Assembly (NCBI GenBank): GCA_016871675.1
Contig: VHCN01000015.1
Span: 1 to 63,328 of the forward strand
DNA from: Verrucomicrobiota bacterium
GTDB lineage: Bacteria > Verrucomicrobiota > Verrucomicrobiia > Limisphaerales > VHCN01
Reading direction: 5' to 3'
Length of the DNA stretch: 63,328 nt
A program made the translations under genes and the position numbers. Within the stretch, counting starts at the first letter, position 1; each line of letters begins with the position of its first letter. Under the pieces are notes generated by a model, which saw nothing but the letters and a program-made list of their open reading frames with translations, had not been told where the DNA came from and made no database searches. Of the stretch, positions 1 to 7,713 are shown one piece after another.

Positions 1-148
1 GCGCCACCGGCTCTTTAAGCCCAAACGGATTGCGTTCAAGGATGACCTTGAACTGCTCCTTGTTGTCCGCGCCCGAAGCCGCAACGCCGAGCATGAGCGC
101 GAGAGCCACGCTGGTGCCGGGGCAGCGAAGGTTGCGGGCGAGTGTCAT
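1..148 (-). CDS. Exported protein, N-terminal part, runs off the left edge
   Basis: An open frame starts at ATG (148-146) and stays open to the window edge, giving 49 residues. It opens with a basic segment (MTLARNLRC) and a hydrophobic stretch ([13 protein letters not shown]) that looks like a signal peptide with cleavage near ASGA-D. The mature start contains [14 protein letters not shown]. From memory, 'RNPFGL' segments recur in small exported proteins of Verrucomicrobiota, some near type II secretion genes, but I cannot assign a function. It is divergent from the ThuA gene, with 113 bases between the two starts. Confidence rests on the signal peptide and the matching reading frame; the rest of the protein is not visible. 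Confidence 0.55.
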   Translation of the reverse strand, partial: MTLARNLRCPGTSVALALMLGVAASGADNKEQFKVILERNPFGLKEPVA

Positions 149-225
149 GGGGCGAATGTAGCCGACGGTGGAAAGAACACCACTCAAAAGTCCGGGTTGC
201 GCCGGCGCGGGAGCCGTGGATTTGC

Positions 226-255
226 TTGGCTTGCGCAATCGCGGTGTGGCTAGAT
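226..255 (+). promoter_or_regulatory. Possible promoter of the ThuA gene
   Basis: TTGGCT (226-231), 18 bases, then CTAGAT (250-255), six bases before the ATG at 262. The -10 match is modest. The very short distance to the start codon would give a leaderless mRNA, as at several other genes here. Confidence 0.3.
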
Positions 256-261
256 GCGTGC

Positions 262-1128
262 ATGAACCGATTCCTCTCCGCGCTGGTGCTGTCAGCCGTT
301 GCCGCCGCGACTTCCAACGCGGCCCCGCTCAAGGCGCTGATCATTGACGGACAGAACAATCACGACTGGAAAAACACCACGCCCGTCATCCGGCGCATTT
401 TGGAGACGACCGGTCGGTTCACGGTCGAGGTCGCGACGAGCCCGGCGAAGGGAGGCGAGATGGCGGGCTTCAAGCCGCGGTTCGCGGGGAACGACGTGCT
501 TGTGTCCAATTACAACGGCGAGCCGTGGAGCGAGGAGACCCAAAAGGCGTTCGTCGAATACGTCCGCGGCGGAGGCGGATTTGTGACCGTGCACGCGGCG
601 AACAACTCCTTCCCCGATTGGCCCGAATACAACGCGATGATCGGCGTCGGCGGCTGGGGCGGGCGCACCGAGAAGAGCGGTCCTTACATCCGGCTGCGCG
701 ACGGCAAGTTCGTGAACGACACCACGGCCGGTCGCGGCGGAAGCCACGGCAAGCAGCATGACTTCCTGGTCGAGGTGCGCGACTCCACGCATCCGATCAC
801 CGCCGGACTGCCGACCAAGTGGATGCACGTGAAGGATGAACTTTACGACCGCCTCCGCGGTCCCGCGGCAAACGTAACGGTGCTCGCGACCGCGTTCGCC
901 GACCCCGCGCAAGGCGGCTCCGGCGAGCACGAGCCGATGCTCATGGTCATCCCGTTCGGCAAGGGCCGCGTGTTCCACACCACGCTCGGCCACGGCGTGG
1001 ACGCGCTCAAGTGCGTCGGCGCCGCGAGCACGCTCGCGCGAGGCGCGGAGTGGGCGGCGACGGGCAAGGTCACGCTGAAGCCGCTCGAGAATTTCCCGAC
1101 CGCCGAGAAAACGAGCAAGCTCGACTGA
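262..1128 (+). CDS. Secreted ThuA domain protein
   Basis: 288 residues from the ATG at 262. The frame is open further upstream to 142, but this ATG begins a clear signal peptide ([13 protein letters not shown], cleavage near SNA-AP). The mature protein starts with the ThuA strand [14 protein letters not shown] and has the class I glutamine-amidotransferase-like features of the family: a [10 protein letters not shown] nucleophile-elbow-like region, then HDFLVEV and a late [12 protein letters not shown] segment. ThuA proteins are linked to trehalose and other disaccharide use, often via 3-keto sugars; the exact reaction is unsettled. Three bases separate it from the pectate lyase gene, so the two are probably cotranscribed and act on plant polysaccharide outside the cytoplasm. 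Confidence 0.85.
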   Translation: MNRFLSALVLSAVAAATSNAAPLKALIIDGQNNHDWKNTTPVIRRILETTGRFTVEVATSPAKGGEMAGFKPRFAGNDVLVSNYNGEPWSEETQKAFVEYVRGGGGFVTVHAANNSFPDWPEYNAMIGVGGWGGRTEKSGPYIRLRDGKFVNDTTAGRGGSHGKQHDFLVEVRDSTHPITAGLPTKWMHVKDELYDRLRGPAANVTVLATAFADPAQGGSGEHEPMLMVIPFGKGRVFHTTLGHGVDALKCVGAASTLARGAEWAATGKVTLKPLENFPTAEKTSKLD

Positions 1129-1131
1129 TCC

Positions 1132-2625
1132 ATGAACAACCGCGCTACTGGCTTCGCCGCGCTGCTCGCCTTCTCGCTGGGCGCGGCCACGGGCGCCGAG
1201 CCTTCGCCGCTCGTCGCGCAGGCGCGCGCTTCGCTGGAGAAGGCCACGGCATACCTGCGCACCATCTCGACGGAGGGCGGCTACTTGTGGCGCTACTCGC
1301 CAGACCTCACCGAACGCGCCGGGGAGGTGAAAGCCACGGCGACGCAGGTGTGGATTCAGCCGCCCGGCACGCCCGCGGTCGGCGCGGCCTTTCTCGAAGC
1401 CTTCGCCGCGACGAAAGACGCCCGCCATCTCGACGCCGCGCGCGCCGCTGCCGTCGCCCTTGCGACGGGGCAGCTCGAATCCGGCGGATGGGATTATCTC
1501 ATCGAGTTCGATTCTGAAAAGTCGCGCGCGTGGTTCCGGCGCACCGACGCCGGCAAGCTTCAGCCCGCCGAAGCCGCCGCGAGGAAGAACATCTCGACCT
1601 ACGACGACGACAATTCGCAGAGCGCGGTGCGATTCCTGCTCGACTACTGCGACGTCGCGAAATCATCGGCCGACCCGCGTGATGGCGGCGTCCGCGCCGC
1701 GCTCGACTACGGATTGAAGAAGCTCATGGAGGCGCAGTATCCGAACGGAGCGTGGCCGCAGCGGTTCGACGGCAAGCCGCGGAACGCCGCCGATTATCCG
1801 ATCTTGAAGGCCACCCTGCCGAAGGAGTATCCGCGCGAATACACGCGCGAGAACTACTTCCGCCATTACACGCTCAACGACAACACGCAGCGTGACTGCG
1901 TCCGCACCGCGCTCGACGCCTTCCACCGCACCGGGCGGCGGGAATTCCTCGAGGCGGCGAAGCGAGGCGGTGATTTCCTGATCCTCGCGCAACTGCCCGA
2001 GCCGCAGCCCGTGTGGGCGCAGCAATACAACGCGAGGATGGAGCCCGCATGGGCGCGCGCGTTCGAGCCGCCCGCGGCGTGCGGCAACGAGAGCATCGGC
2101 GCGATGCGCACGCTCGTGGAAATCTTCCTCGAGACCGGCGACGCAAAGTATCTCGCCCCCATTCCGGCGGCGCTCGAGTGGTTCAAGCGCTCGGAAATCG
2201 CGCCGAATGTGTGGGCCCGCTACTACGAATTGCACACCAACAAGCAGCTCTTCGGCGACCGCGATGGGAAGATCTATTACCGCATCGAGGACATCAGCGC
2301 CGAGCGCCGGGGTGGCTACAGTTGGCGCGGCGAATACGGCGTGAACAGCTTCCGCAACTACTTTGAGAACGTGCAGCGCGTCGGCCGCGAGGAATGGAAC
2401 GCGCGCCGCGCGCCCAAGCCGCGCACACCGCGCCGCGCGGCCGAGCACGCTCAATCCCTCGAACCGCGCGTGAAGTCCATCCTCGCCGCGCAGGACGCGC
2501 AGGGCCGGTGGATCACCCGGCGGCGCGGGACGCGCGCCGAGTTCACGAGCACGGACTTGATCGAGACCAGCGCGTTCATCGCGAACATGGCCGTGCTCAG
2601 CGAGTTCATCGAGGCGTCGCAGTGA
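1132..2625 (+). CDS. Secreted pectate lyase, PL10-like
   Basis: 497 residues with a signal peptide (ALLAFSLGAATGA, cleavage near GAE). The architecture matches family PL10 (Pec_lyase, an alpha/alpha-toroid cutting polygalacturonate by beta-elimination): PPGTPAVGAAFLEAF early, STYDDDNSQSAVRFLLDYCD from about residue 156, QYPNGAWPQRFDG next, then a YTLNDNTQRDC segment and a C-terminal YYRIEDISAERRGGYSW region. This whole signature is familiar from PL10-like proteins of Verrucomicrobiota and Planctomycetota. The last about 70 residues (PRTPRRAAEHAQS onward) form a low-complexity linker and a short domain. It sits directly behind the ThuA gene and ahead of DUF1501, suggesting a polysaccharide-use unit. 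Activity on pectin is inferred from the family only. Confidence 0.8.
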   Translation: MNNRATGFAALLAFSLGAATGAEPSPLVAQARASLEKATAYLRTISTEGGYLWRYSPDLTERAGEVKATATQVWIQPPGTPAVGAAFLEAFAATKDARHLDAARAAAVALATGQLESGGWDYLIEFDSEKSRAWFRRTDAGKLQPAEAAARKNISTYDDDNSQSAVRFLLDYCDVAKSSADPRDGGVRAALDYGLKKLMEAQYPNGAWPQRFDGKPRNAADYPILKATLPKEYPREYTRENYFRHYTLNDNTQRDCVRTALDAFHRTGRREFLEAAKRGGDFLILAQLPEPQPVWAQQYNARMEPAWARAFEPPAACGNESIGAMRTLVEIFLETGDAKYLAPIPAALEWFKRSEIAPNVWARYYELHTNKQLFGDRDGKIYYRIEDISAERRGGYSWRGEYGVNSFRNYFENVQRVGREEWNARRAPKPRTPRRAAEHAQSLEPRVKSILAAQDAQGRWITRRRGTRAEFTSTDLIETSAFIANMAVLSEFIEASQ

Positions 2626-2661
2626 GTCTGGTCAACACGTCCGCGCGGCGGTTCGGCGAGC

Positions 2662-4074
2662 TTGAATCCCCGCGCGGGTGAGCGTAACCATTCATCAGTA
2701 GCTGTGAGACCAACCTGCACCGAGAGCACCGGCACGCGACCGCCGATTCAGAGCAGGCTCGCGGATTCCGCCCGCTGTGACGGCGTTTCGCGCCGGGACT
2801 TTCTCCACCTCGGCGTGCTCAGTTCGTTCGGGCTGAGCTTGCCGGACTTGTTCCGACTTCAAGCCGCGCAGCATTCGCCGAAGCCGCAGGTGCGCTCGAC
2901 ATCGTGCATCCTCATCTGGCTCGATGGCGGGCCGAGTCATCTCGAGATGTTCGATCTCAAGCCCGACGCGCCGGTCGAGGTCCGCGGAGAATTCAAGCCC
3001 ATCGGCACGAGCGTGCCGGGCGTGCGCATCTGCGAGCATCTGCCGCGCACGGCAATGTTGATGCACGAGGTCGCGCTGATCCGATCGCTGACGCACGAGC
3101 TTGGCAACCACGACACCGGCAGTCACTACCTGCTCACCGGCCATCGGCCAACGCCCGTGGTCGAGTATCCGAGCCTCGGCAGCATCGTCGCCCGCGAGAC
3201 GGGCTTTGGCGCGGCGCTGCCGCCGTTCGTTGCGATTCCCGAGCCGGTGGCGGCATTGCGCGCGGGTTATTTGCCGGCGTCGTTCGGGCCGTTCGCGGTC
3301 GGCGGCGACCCGTCGAAGCCCGACTTCCGCGTGCGCGATCTCGAACCGCCCGCTGGCGTGAGCTTCGATCGCGTCGAACATCGCCGCGCGATGCAGCAGG
3401 CGCTCGACGGCTTCTCGCGCCACGTCGAGGAAGGCGCCGCGACAAGGAGCCGCGACACGTTTTACGAGCAGGCGTTTCGATTGCTCACGTCGCCGCAGGC
3501 GAAGGCGGCGTTCGACTTGAACGCGGAAAAACCCGGCGCGCGCGAACGTTACGGGCGGTCGCGACTTGGCACGGGCTGTCTGCTTGCGCGGCGGCTTGTC
3601 GAGTCGGGCGCGAGGTTCGTGTCCGTGGTGGACACGGGCTGGGACATGCACCAGCAGATTTTCAAGGCGATGCCCGACGCGCTTTTCCCCGGCAGCGGCA
3701 AGCTGCCCGCGCTCGACCGCGCTTACTCGTCGCTTCTCGCTGATTTGCGCGAGCGCGGACTGCTTGACTCCACGCTCGTGGTGCTGATGGGTGAATTCGG
3801 CCGCACGCCGAAGCTCAACTCGCTCGGCGGCCGCGATCATTGGCCGCGCGCGGGCTTCGTGTGCCTCGCGGGCGGCGGCGTCAAGGGCGGGCAGGTCATC
3901 GGCGCCACGGACGCATACGGTGAAGTGCCAGCAGAACGGCCGGTGCGACCGGAGGACCTCGCGTTCACGATCCTGAAACTGCTGGGCGTGGACCCGGCGA
4001 AGGAATACCAGACGAGCGCGGGACGGCCGCTGAGAATCCTGGGCGAGGGAAGTTTCGTCTCGGAACTCGTGTGA
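2662..4074 (+). CDS. DUF1501 exported protein (sulfatase-like fold)
   Basis: Up to 470 residues. A Tat-type signal begins near residue 42 (SRRDFLHLGVLSSFGLSL). The body carries DUF1501 hallmarks: ILIWLDGGPSHLEMFDLKP, GNHDTGSHYLLTGH, SVVDTGWDMHQQIF, VVLMGEFGRTPKLN and GRDHWPRAGFVCLAGGG. DUF1501 proteins have an alkaline-phosphatase/sulfatase-like fold and are very common in Planctomycetota and Verrucomicrobiota, usually beside DUF1549/DUF1553 cytochrome-like proteins; their substrate is not known. That partner is absent here, and a WD40 gene overlaps the stop by four bases instead. The start is uncertain: no ATG precedes the twin-arginine motif, so TTG 2662 or GTG 2704 must serve. Confidence 0.82.
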   Translation: MNPRAGERNHSSVAVRPTCTESTGTRPPIQSRLADSARCDGVSRRDFLHLGVLSSFGLSLPDLFRLQAAQHSPKPQVRSTSCILIWLDGGPSHLEMFDLKPDAPVEVRGEFKPIGTSVPGVRICEHLPRTAMLMHEVALIRSLTHELGNHDTGSHYLLTGHRPTPVVEYPSLGSIVARETGFGAALPPFVAIPEPVAALRAGYLPASFGPFAVGGDPSKPDFRVRDLEPPAGVSFDRVEHRRAMQQALDGFSRHVEEGAATRSRDTFYEQAFRLLTSPQAKAAFDLNAEKPGARERYGRSRLGTGCLLARRLVESGARFVSVVDTGWDMHQQIFKAMPDALFPGSGKLPALDRAYSSLLADLRERGLLDSTLVVLMGEFGRTPKLNSLGGRDHWPRAGFVCLAGGGVKGGQVIGATDAYGEVPAERPVRPEDLAFTILKLLGVDPAKEYQTSAGRPLRILGEGSFVSELV

Positions 4075-5132
4075 GAGCGACAAGACGCAGCGGGATGCGC
4101 GGCTCGAGACCGGACGGCGCGAGATTTCAGCGGGTGGCGAATCCGTTCGGCGCGCGTTTCATCACCACAATCCTCCTTCTTGGCTGTGCAATCACATCGC
4201 AGTCGTTCGCTGCGCCGGGAACTCCGGTCACCGCGCTCGCGTTCTCGCCGGATGGAGAAAGCGTCGTCGCATCAGCACACAAGTCCATCGTGGTGCGCGC
4301 GGTGAAGGACGGGAAAGTGCATCGCTCGATCGGCTGCGAGTTTCCGAGAGTGTCGTCGCTTGCGTTCGACCGCGACGGTTCGTTGCTCGCCGTGGCGGGC
4401 GGGACTCCCGGCGAGCGCGGTTCGATGACTCTGCTGGACTGGAAGAGTTCGAAGGTGCTTGCGCGACTCGATGGCTTCGATGACCTCGTGACGAGCGTCG
4501 CGTTCTCGCCGGACAACGCGCGGGTGGCAGTCGCGAGCGCGGACCATTCTGCGAAAGTCGCTCGGCTCGAAGGCCGGTCGCTCAAGGCCGGCTTCGCGCT
4601 CGCGGGTCACTCCGGACCGGTGCTTGGCGTGGCGTTCAGCACGGACGGGACGATGATCGTGACGGCGAGCGGGGACCGCACGGTGCGCGTGTGGGATGGG
4701 CGCGATGGGAAGTTGCTGCGGACGTTCAGCCATCACACGGCGACGGTTCACGCAGTGGCGTTCCGTCCGCCCGCGCCCGCCGGCGCGGCTGGAGTCGCGG
4801 CGTTCTGCGCGACGGCGAGCGATGACAAAACGGTGCGCGTCTGGCAGCCGGACATCGGGCGCATGGTGCGCATCATCCGCGGTCACGAAGGTCCGGTGCA
4901 CTCGCTCGCGTGGAGCCCCGACGGCGCGAGGTTGTTCACCGCGGGCAGCGACGGGATGGTTCGCGCCTTCGACGGCGGGAGCGACCAACGCTTGCAAGAG
5001 TGGCGCGCGAGCGACGATTGGATTTACTCCGTGGCAGTGCACGCGAAGGCCGACACGATGGCCACGGGCGACTGGAGCGGCAGCGTGCGGCTGTGGTCAA
5101 TCTTGGAGGGCGCGGCGAAACGCGTGTGGTGA
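4071..5132 (+). CDS. WD40-repeat beta-propeller, probably exported
   Basis: 353 residues from a GTG overlapping the DUF1501 stop (GTGA), with an ATG at 4095 as alternative. A hydrophobic segment FITTILLLGCAITSQSFA acts as signal peptide or anchor. Six or so WD40 blades follow, each ending in patterns such as VRVWDGRDGKLLRTF, VRVWQPDIGRMVRII and VRLWSILEG, and each beginning with ALAFSPDGESV or LAWSPDGARL style strands. In planctomycete and verrucomicrobial genomes WD40 domains are often fused or adjacent to DUF1501/DUF1549 modules, so it probably scaffolds the same exported complex. No enzymatic residues are expected. Translational coupling to the upstream gene is likely from the overlap. Confidence 0.8.
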   Translation: MRATRRSGMRGSRPDGARFQRVANPFGARFITTILLLGCAITSQSFAAPGTPVTALAFSPDGESVVASAHKSIVVRAVKDGKVHRSIGCEFPRVSSLAFDRDGSLLAVAGGTPGERGSMTLLDWKSSKVLARLDGFDDLVTSVAFSPDNARVAVASADHSAKVARLEGRSLKAGFALAGHSGPVLGVAFSTDGTMIVTASGDRTVRVWDGRDGKLLRTFSHHTATVHAVAFRPPAPAGAAGVAAFCATASDDKTVRVWQPDIGRMVRIIRGHEGPVHSLAWSPDGARLFTAGSDGMVRAFDGGSDQRLQEWRASDDWIYSVAVHAKADTMATGDWSGSVRLWSILEGAAKRVW

Positions 5133-5232
5133 AGGGCTGAATTAAGCCTTGAACCGAACCGCGCCCGTGCGGTTCAGTTTCCACACCCATTTGACCGGGG
5201 CATCGACCGCACGCGGAGCCCGGGATTCGAGG

Positions 5233-6120
5233 ATGAGCGACGAAGTCCAATTCACGTGTGCCTGCGGCGTTTGCTCGGGGCACATTTCCTTTCCGCCGGA
5301 TTACGCCGGGACGGCCGTGACGTGCCCGCATTGCAGCGAGGCGACGATGTTGCCGACACTCGACCAACTGGCGCCCGCCGAGGCGCTGCAACCGGCCGAA
5401 CCCGAACCCGCCCCCGAGCCGGAGCCTCCAGCGCAGCCGCGCCGCGCCGAGGCCAGGCCCGTTCCCCGCGCGCAAGCTCGAGCCGCGGCTTCCGCCTACA
5501 AGGCTGCCGCCGCGCGTGCGAAACTGGAACCCGCGAAGGGGCCGGCGAAGCAACCACCTCCGAAGAAACCGGCCGGGCAACGGCCGCTGCCCGTTCTGGA
5601 CGATCCGTTGCAGGATGAACTCACGCGGATGGCAAACACCGTGCGTTGTTCCGAGTGCGGCGCAAAGATCGAGAAGGGTTCGAGGGTCTGTCCGAAGTGC
5701 GGCGCGGTGCTCTCAACGGCCGTGAAGTTTGTGCGCCGGTTCGGCGGCCTCGTGATGCTCGGGCTGGCCGCGTGGCTTCTCGTGACGTGGCCTTACCAGT
5801 GGCCCGCGTTCCTCGCCAAGCACGCGTTGCGCCCCCCCGAGGTGCGCATCCAGGCGGAAGTGCTCAAGTTCGGGATCCAAAACGAGGCCGACAACAACCT
5901 GCGATTTGTTCGCGGCGTGGTGACGAACCACGCGCCCGTCCAGTTGTTCGACGTGAAGCTGGAGTTCACACTCGTGGACCGCAACAACGGGACGCTGAGC
6001 ACGATCGCGATGGACCAGATCAAAGTGCTTGAGCCACGCAAGACTTGGAACTTCAAGGCGCTCGTGCTCGATCCTGACGCCGTGTCGGTGAAGACCAACC
6101 AGATCACGTGGATCCGGTGA
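5233..6120 (+). CDS. Zinc-ribbon membrane protein with FxLYD-like domain
   Basis: About 295 residues from the ATG at 5233; the frame is open to 5149, but the zinc ribbon begins right after 5233. The order is: an N-terminal four-cysteine ribbon (CACGVC ... CPHC), a Pro/Ala/Glu-rich linker of about 100 residues, a second ribbon (CSECGAKI ... CPKCG), one transmembrane helix (GLVMLGLAAWLLVTWPY) and a C-terminal domain with NNLRFVRGVVTNHA and PVQLFDVKLEFTLVD, which resembles FxLYD extracytoplasmic domains. The likely topology is zinc ribbons inside and FxLYD outside. The function is unknown; such proteins are widespread and may sense or scaffold. The next gene starts 94 bases downstream with its own promoter. 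Confidence 0.6.
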   Translation: MSDEVQFTCACGVCSGHISFPPDYAGTAVTCPHCSEATMLPTLDQLAPAEALQPAEPEPAPEPEPPAQPRRAEARPVPRAQARAAASAYKAAAARAKLEPAKGPAKQPPPKKPAGQRPLPVLDDPLQDELTRMANTVRCSECGAKIEKGSRVCPKCGAVLSTAVKFVRRFGGLVMLGLAAWLLVTWPYQWPAFLAKHALRPPEVRIQAEVLKFGIQNEADNNLRFVRGVVTNHAPVQLFDVKLEFTLVDRNNGTLSTIAMDQIKVLEPRKTWNFKALVLDPDAVSVKTNQITWIR

Positions 6121-6181
6121 ACCGGCGGCGCGGGGCGGGGCGGGCGTCCGATGGAAACAACGGGGCGGTGCCCGCGGACTT

Positions 6182-6209
6182 TGTTTCAACGTCGAATTCT
6201 GCTAGGATC
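6182..6209 (+). promoter_or_regulatory. Promoter of the COG0523 gene, leaderless
   Basis: TTGTTT (6182-6187), 16 bases, then an extended -10 TGCTAGGAT whose core TAGGAT is 6204-6209. The ATG at 6215 lies five bases after the -10, so transcription should begin on or next to it. No Shine-Dalgarno sequence is possible. Confidence 0.45.
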
Positions 6210-6214
6210 AGCCT

Positions 6215-7264
6215 ATGAAAGACACGGCACCGGTCCCGGTCACAGTGCTCACAGGCTTCCTCGGCGCGGGGAAGACGACGCTGCTCAATCACATTCTCAC
6301 CCAGCCGCACGGTCGCAAGTGCGCGGTCATCATCAATGAGTTCGGAGCCGTTTCGATCGACCACCAGCTCGTGGTGAACGCAGACGAGGAGATCGTGGAG
6401 TTGAACAACGGCTGCCTGTGCTGCCGCATGCGCGGCGATTTGGTGAAGAGCATCGCCGGACTTTTCCAAAGGCAAAAGCGGTTCGATTACATCCTCGTCG
6501 AGACGACCGGGCTGGCGGACCCAAGTCCGATCGCGCATACGTTTTTCCTTCCCGAGCTCGCGGGCAAGCTGCGGCTCGACGCGATCGTGACGGTGGCGGA
6601 CGCGAAGCATCTCGAAAAGGAACTCGCCGACGCGCCGGAGGCGTCGGCGCAGATTGCGTTTGCCGACGTGGTGCTGCTGAACAAGACGGATCTGGTATCC
6701 GCCACGGACCTGGATCGCGTCGAGTCGCGCATCCGCCGGATGAACCGGCTTGCCCGGTTGCACCGCACGCGGGACTCGCGCGTGGAACTCGAAAAGATCC
6801 TCGGCATCCAGGCGCGCGAACTGGCGGCGCCGATCGAAGTCGAGGAGGCGGAACACCGGCACGATCACCACGGGCACACGTCGGAATGCGCCCCAGACTG
6901 CGATCACGACCACGGCCCTGGCGGACATCACCACGAGCCCGGTGGGCATGAACACGCGCACGACGATAAGGTGACGTCATTCCTCATCGCCGAGGAACGC
7001 GCATTGGACTTGAAGCGGACGGAAAAGTGGCTCTCGGAACTGCTCGTGGGCAAGGGCGGCGACCTTTACCGCTCGAAAGGCATCCTGCACATCAAGGGAC
7101 AGCCCAAGCGCGTCGTCTTCCAGGGCGTGCAGATGATGTTCGATGCGAAGCCGGAGCGATTCTGGAATCCCGACGAGAAGCGAAAGAGCCAGGTCGTGTT
7201 CATCGGGAAGGAACTCGACGAGGCGGCGATCCGGGCGGGATTCGCCGGCTGTCTGGCGGAGTGA
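6215..7264 (+). CDS. COG0523 G3E-family GTPase, His-rich metallochaperone
   Basis: 349 residues. Walker A is GFLGAGKTTLLNH near residue 12, and the COG0523 metal motif CLCC is at 67-70 (NGCLCCRMRGDLV). Other GTPase signatures are ETTGLADPSPI, VVTVADAKH-like and LLNKTDLV. A histidine-rich insert at roughly 207-250 (HRHDHHGH, CDHDHG, HHHEPGGHEHAHDD) is typical of zinc-handling members. The C-terminal CobW_C domain ends with FIGKELDEAAIRAGFAGCL. The family delivers Zn, Co or Ni to client enzymes using GTP. Zinc is the best guess here from the His loop and from the zinc-ribbon gene 29 bases downstream. No Zur-like operator was recognised by eye, so zinc control is only a hypothesis. Confidence 0.88.
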   Translation: MKDTAPVPVTVLTGFLGAGKTTLLNHILTQPHGRKCAVIINEFGAVSIDHQLVVNADEEIVELNNGCLCCRMRGDLVKSIAGLFQRQKRFDYILVETTGLADPSPIAHTFFLPELAGKLRLDAIVTVADAKHLEKELADAPEASAQIAFADVVLLNKTDLVSATDLDRVESRIRRMNRLARLHRTRDSRVELEKILGIQARELAAPIEVEEAEHRHDHHGHTSECAPDCDHDHGPGGHHHEPGGHEHAHDDKVTSFLIAEERALDLKRTEKWLSELLVGKGGDLYRSKGILHIKGQPKRVVFQGVQMMFDAKPERFWNPDEKRKSQVVFIGKELDEAAIRAGFAGCLAE

Positions 7265-7293
7265 GGCGGCCCCAACCACTGTCACCTCACCCG

Positions 7294-7539
7294 ATGCCCC
7301 TCTACGAATACGAACTGTGCGACGGCACGTGCGCGGCGTGCGGCGGGCGCTTCACGCTGCGACGCCCGCTGGATGCCGCGCCGTTGGAGAAGTGCCCGGC
7401 CTGCCGCAAGCCCGTTCGGAAAATCATCTCCAGCTTCAACACGCCGAAGATCATCAAGCCCGCGTCCATCTCGGACGCCAAGAAGGCGGGGTTCACCGTG
7501 CTCAAGCGCACGGGCAAGGGGGAATACGAGAAGCAGTAG
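7294..7539 (+). CDS. FmdB-type zinc-ribbon regulatory protein
   Basis: 81 residues, ATG at 7294, no clear Shine-Dalgarno. It starts with MPLYEYELCDGTCAACGGRF and has a second pair CPAC, giving the four-cysteine ribbon of the FmdB/CxxC_CXXC_SSSS family. The typical member begins MPxYEYxC. The tail ISDAKKAGFTVLKRTGKGEY is also characteristic of the Verrucomicrobiota versions. The role is unknown; FmdB was named as a putative regulator of the formamidase operon. It follows the COG0523 gene after 29 bases and is probably cotranscribed, which makes a metal-related role attractive but unproven. Confidence 0.75.
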   Translation: MPLYEYELCDGTCAACGGRFTLRRPLDAAPLEKCPACRKPVRKIISSFNTPKIIKPASISDAKKAGFTVLKRTGKGEYEKQ

Positions 7540-7643
7540 CGAATCATCAGGCTGGCCAGCCGCGGGCCGTTCGTGGTTTTTCCGTATTGGTGGCGAGGCG
7601 CGGGGTGGTAACCTGCAAGCGATTCAGGTGGGCATCGCGAGGT

Positions 7644-7671
7644 TTGACTTTGACGCGGTCATCACTACGAT
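7644..7671 (+). promoter_or_regulatory. Promoter of the pilus/secretion ATPase operon
   Basis: TTGACT (7644-7649), 16 bases, TACGAT (7666-7671). It lies in the 174-base gap before the first ATPase, leaving about 42 bases to the GTG at 7714. It is the best promoter-like match in this gap. Confidence 0.4.
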
Positions 7672-7713
7672 GAGGCAGAGTTTCCAATCGAACCCGTCCA
7701 CGCAAGAACCGAC

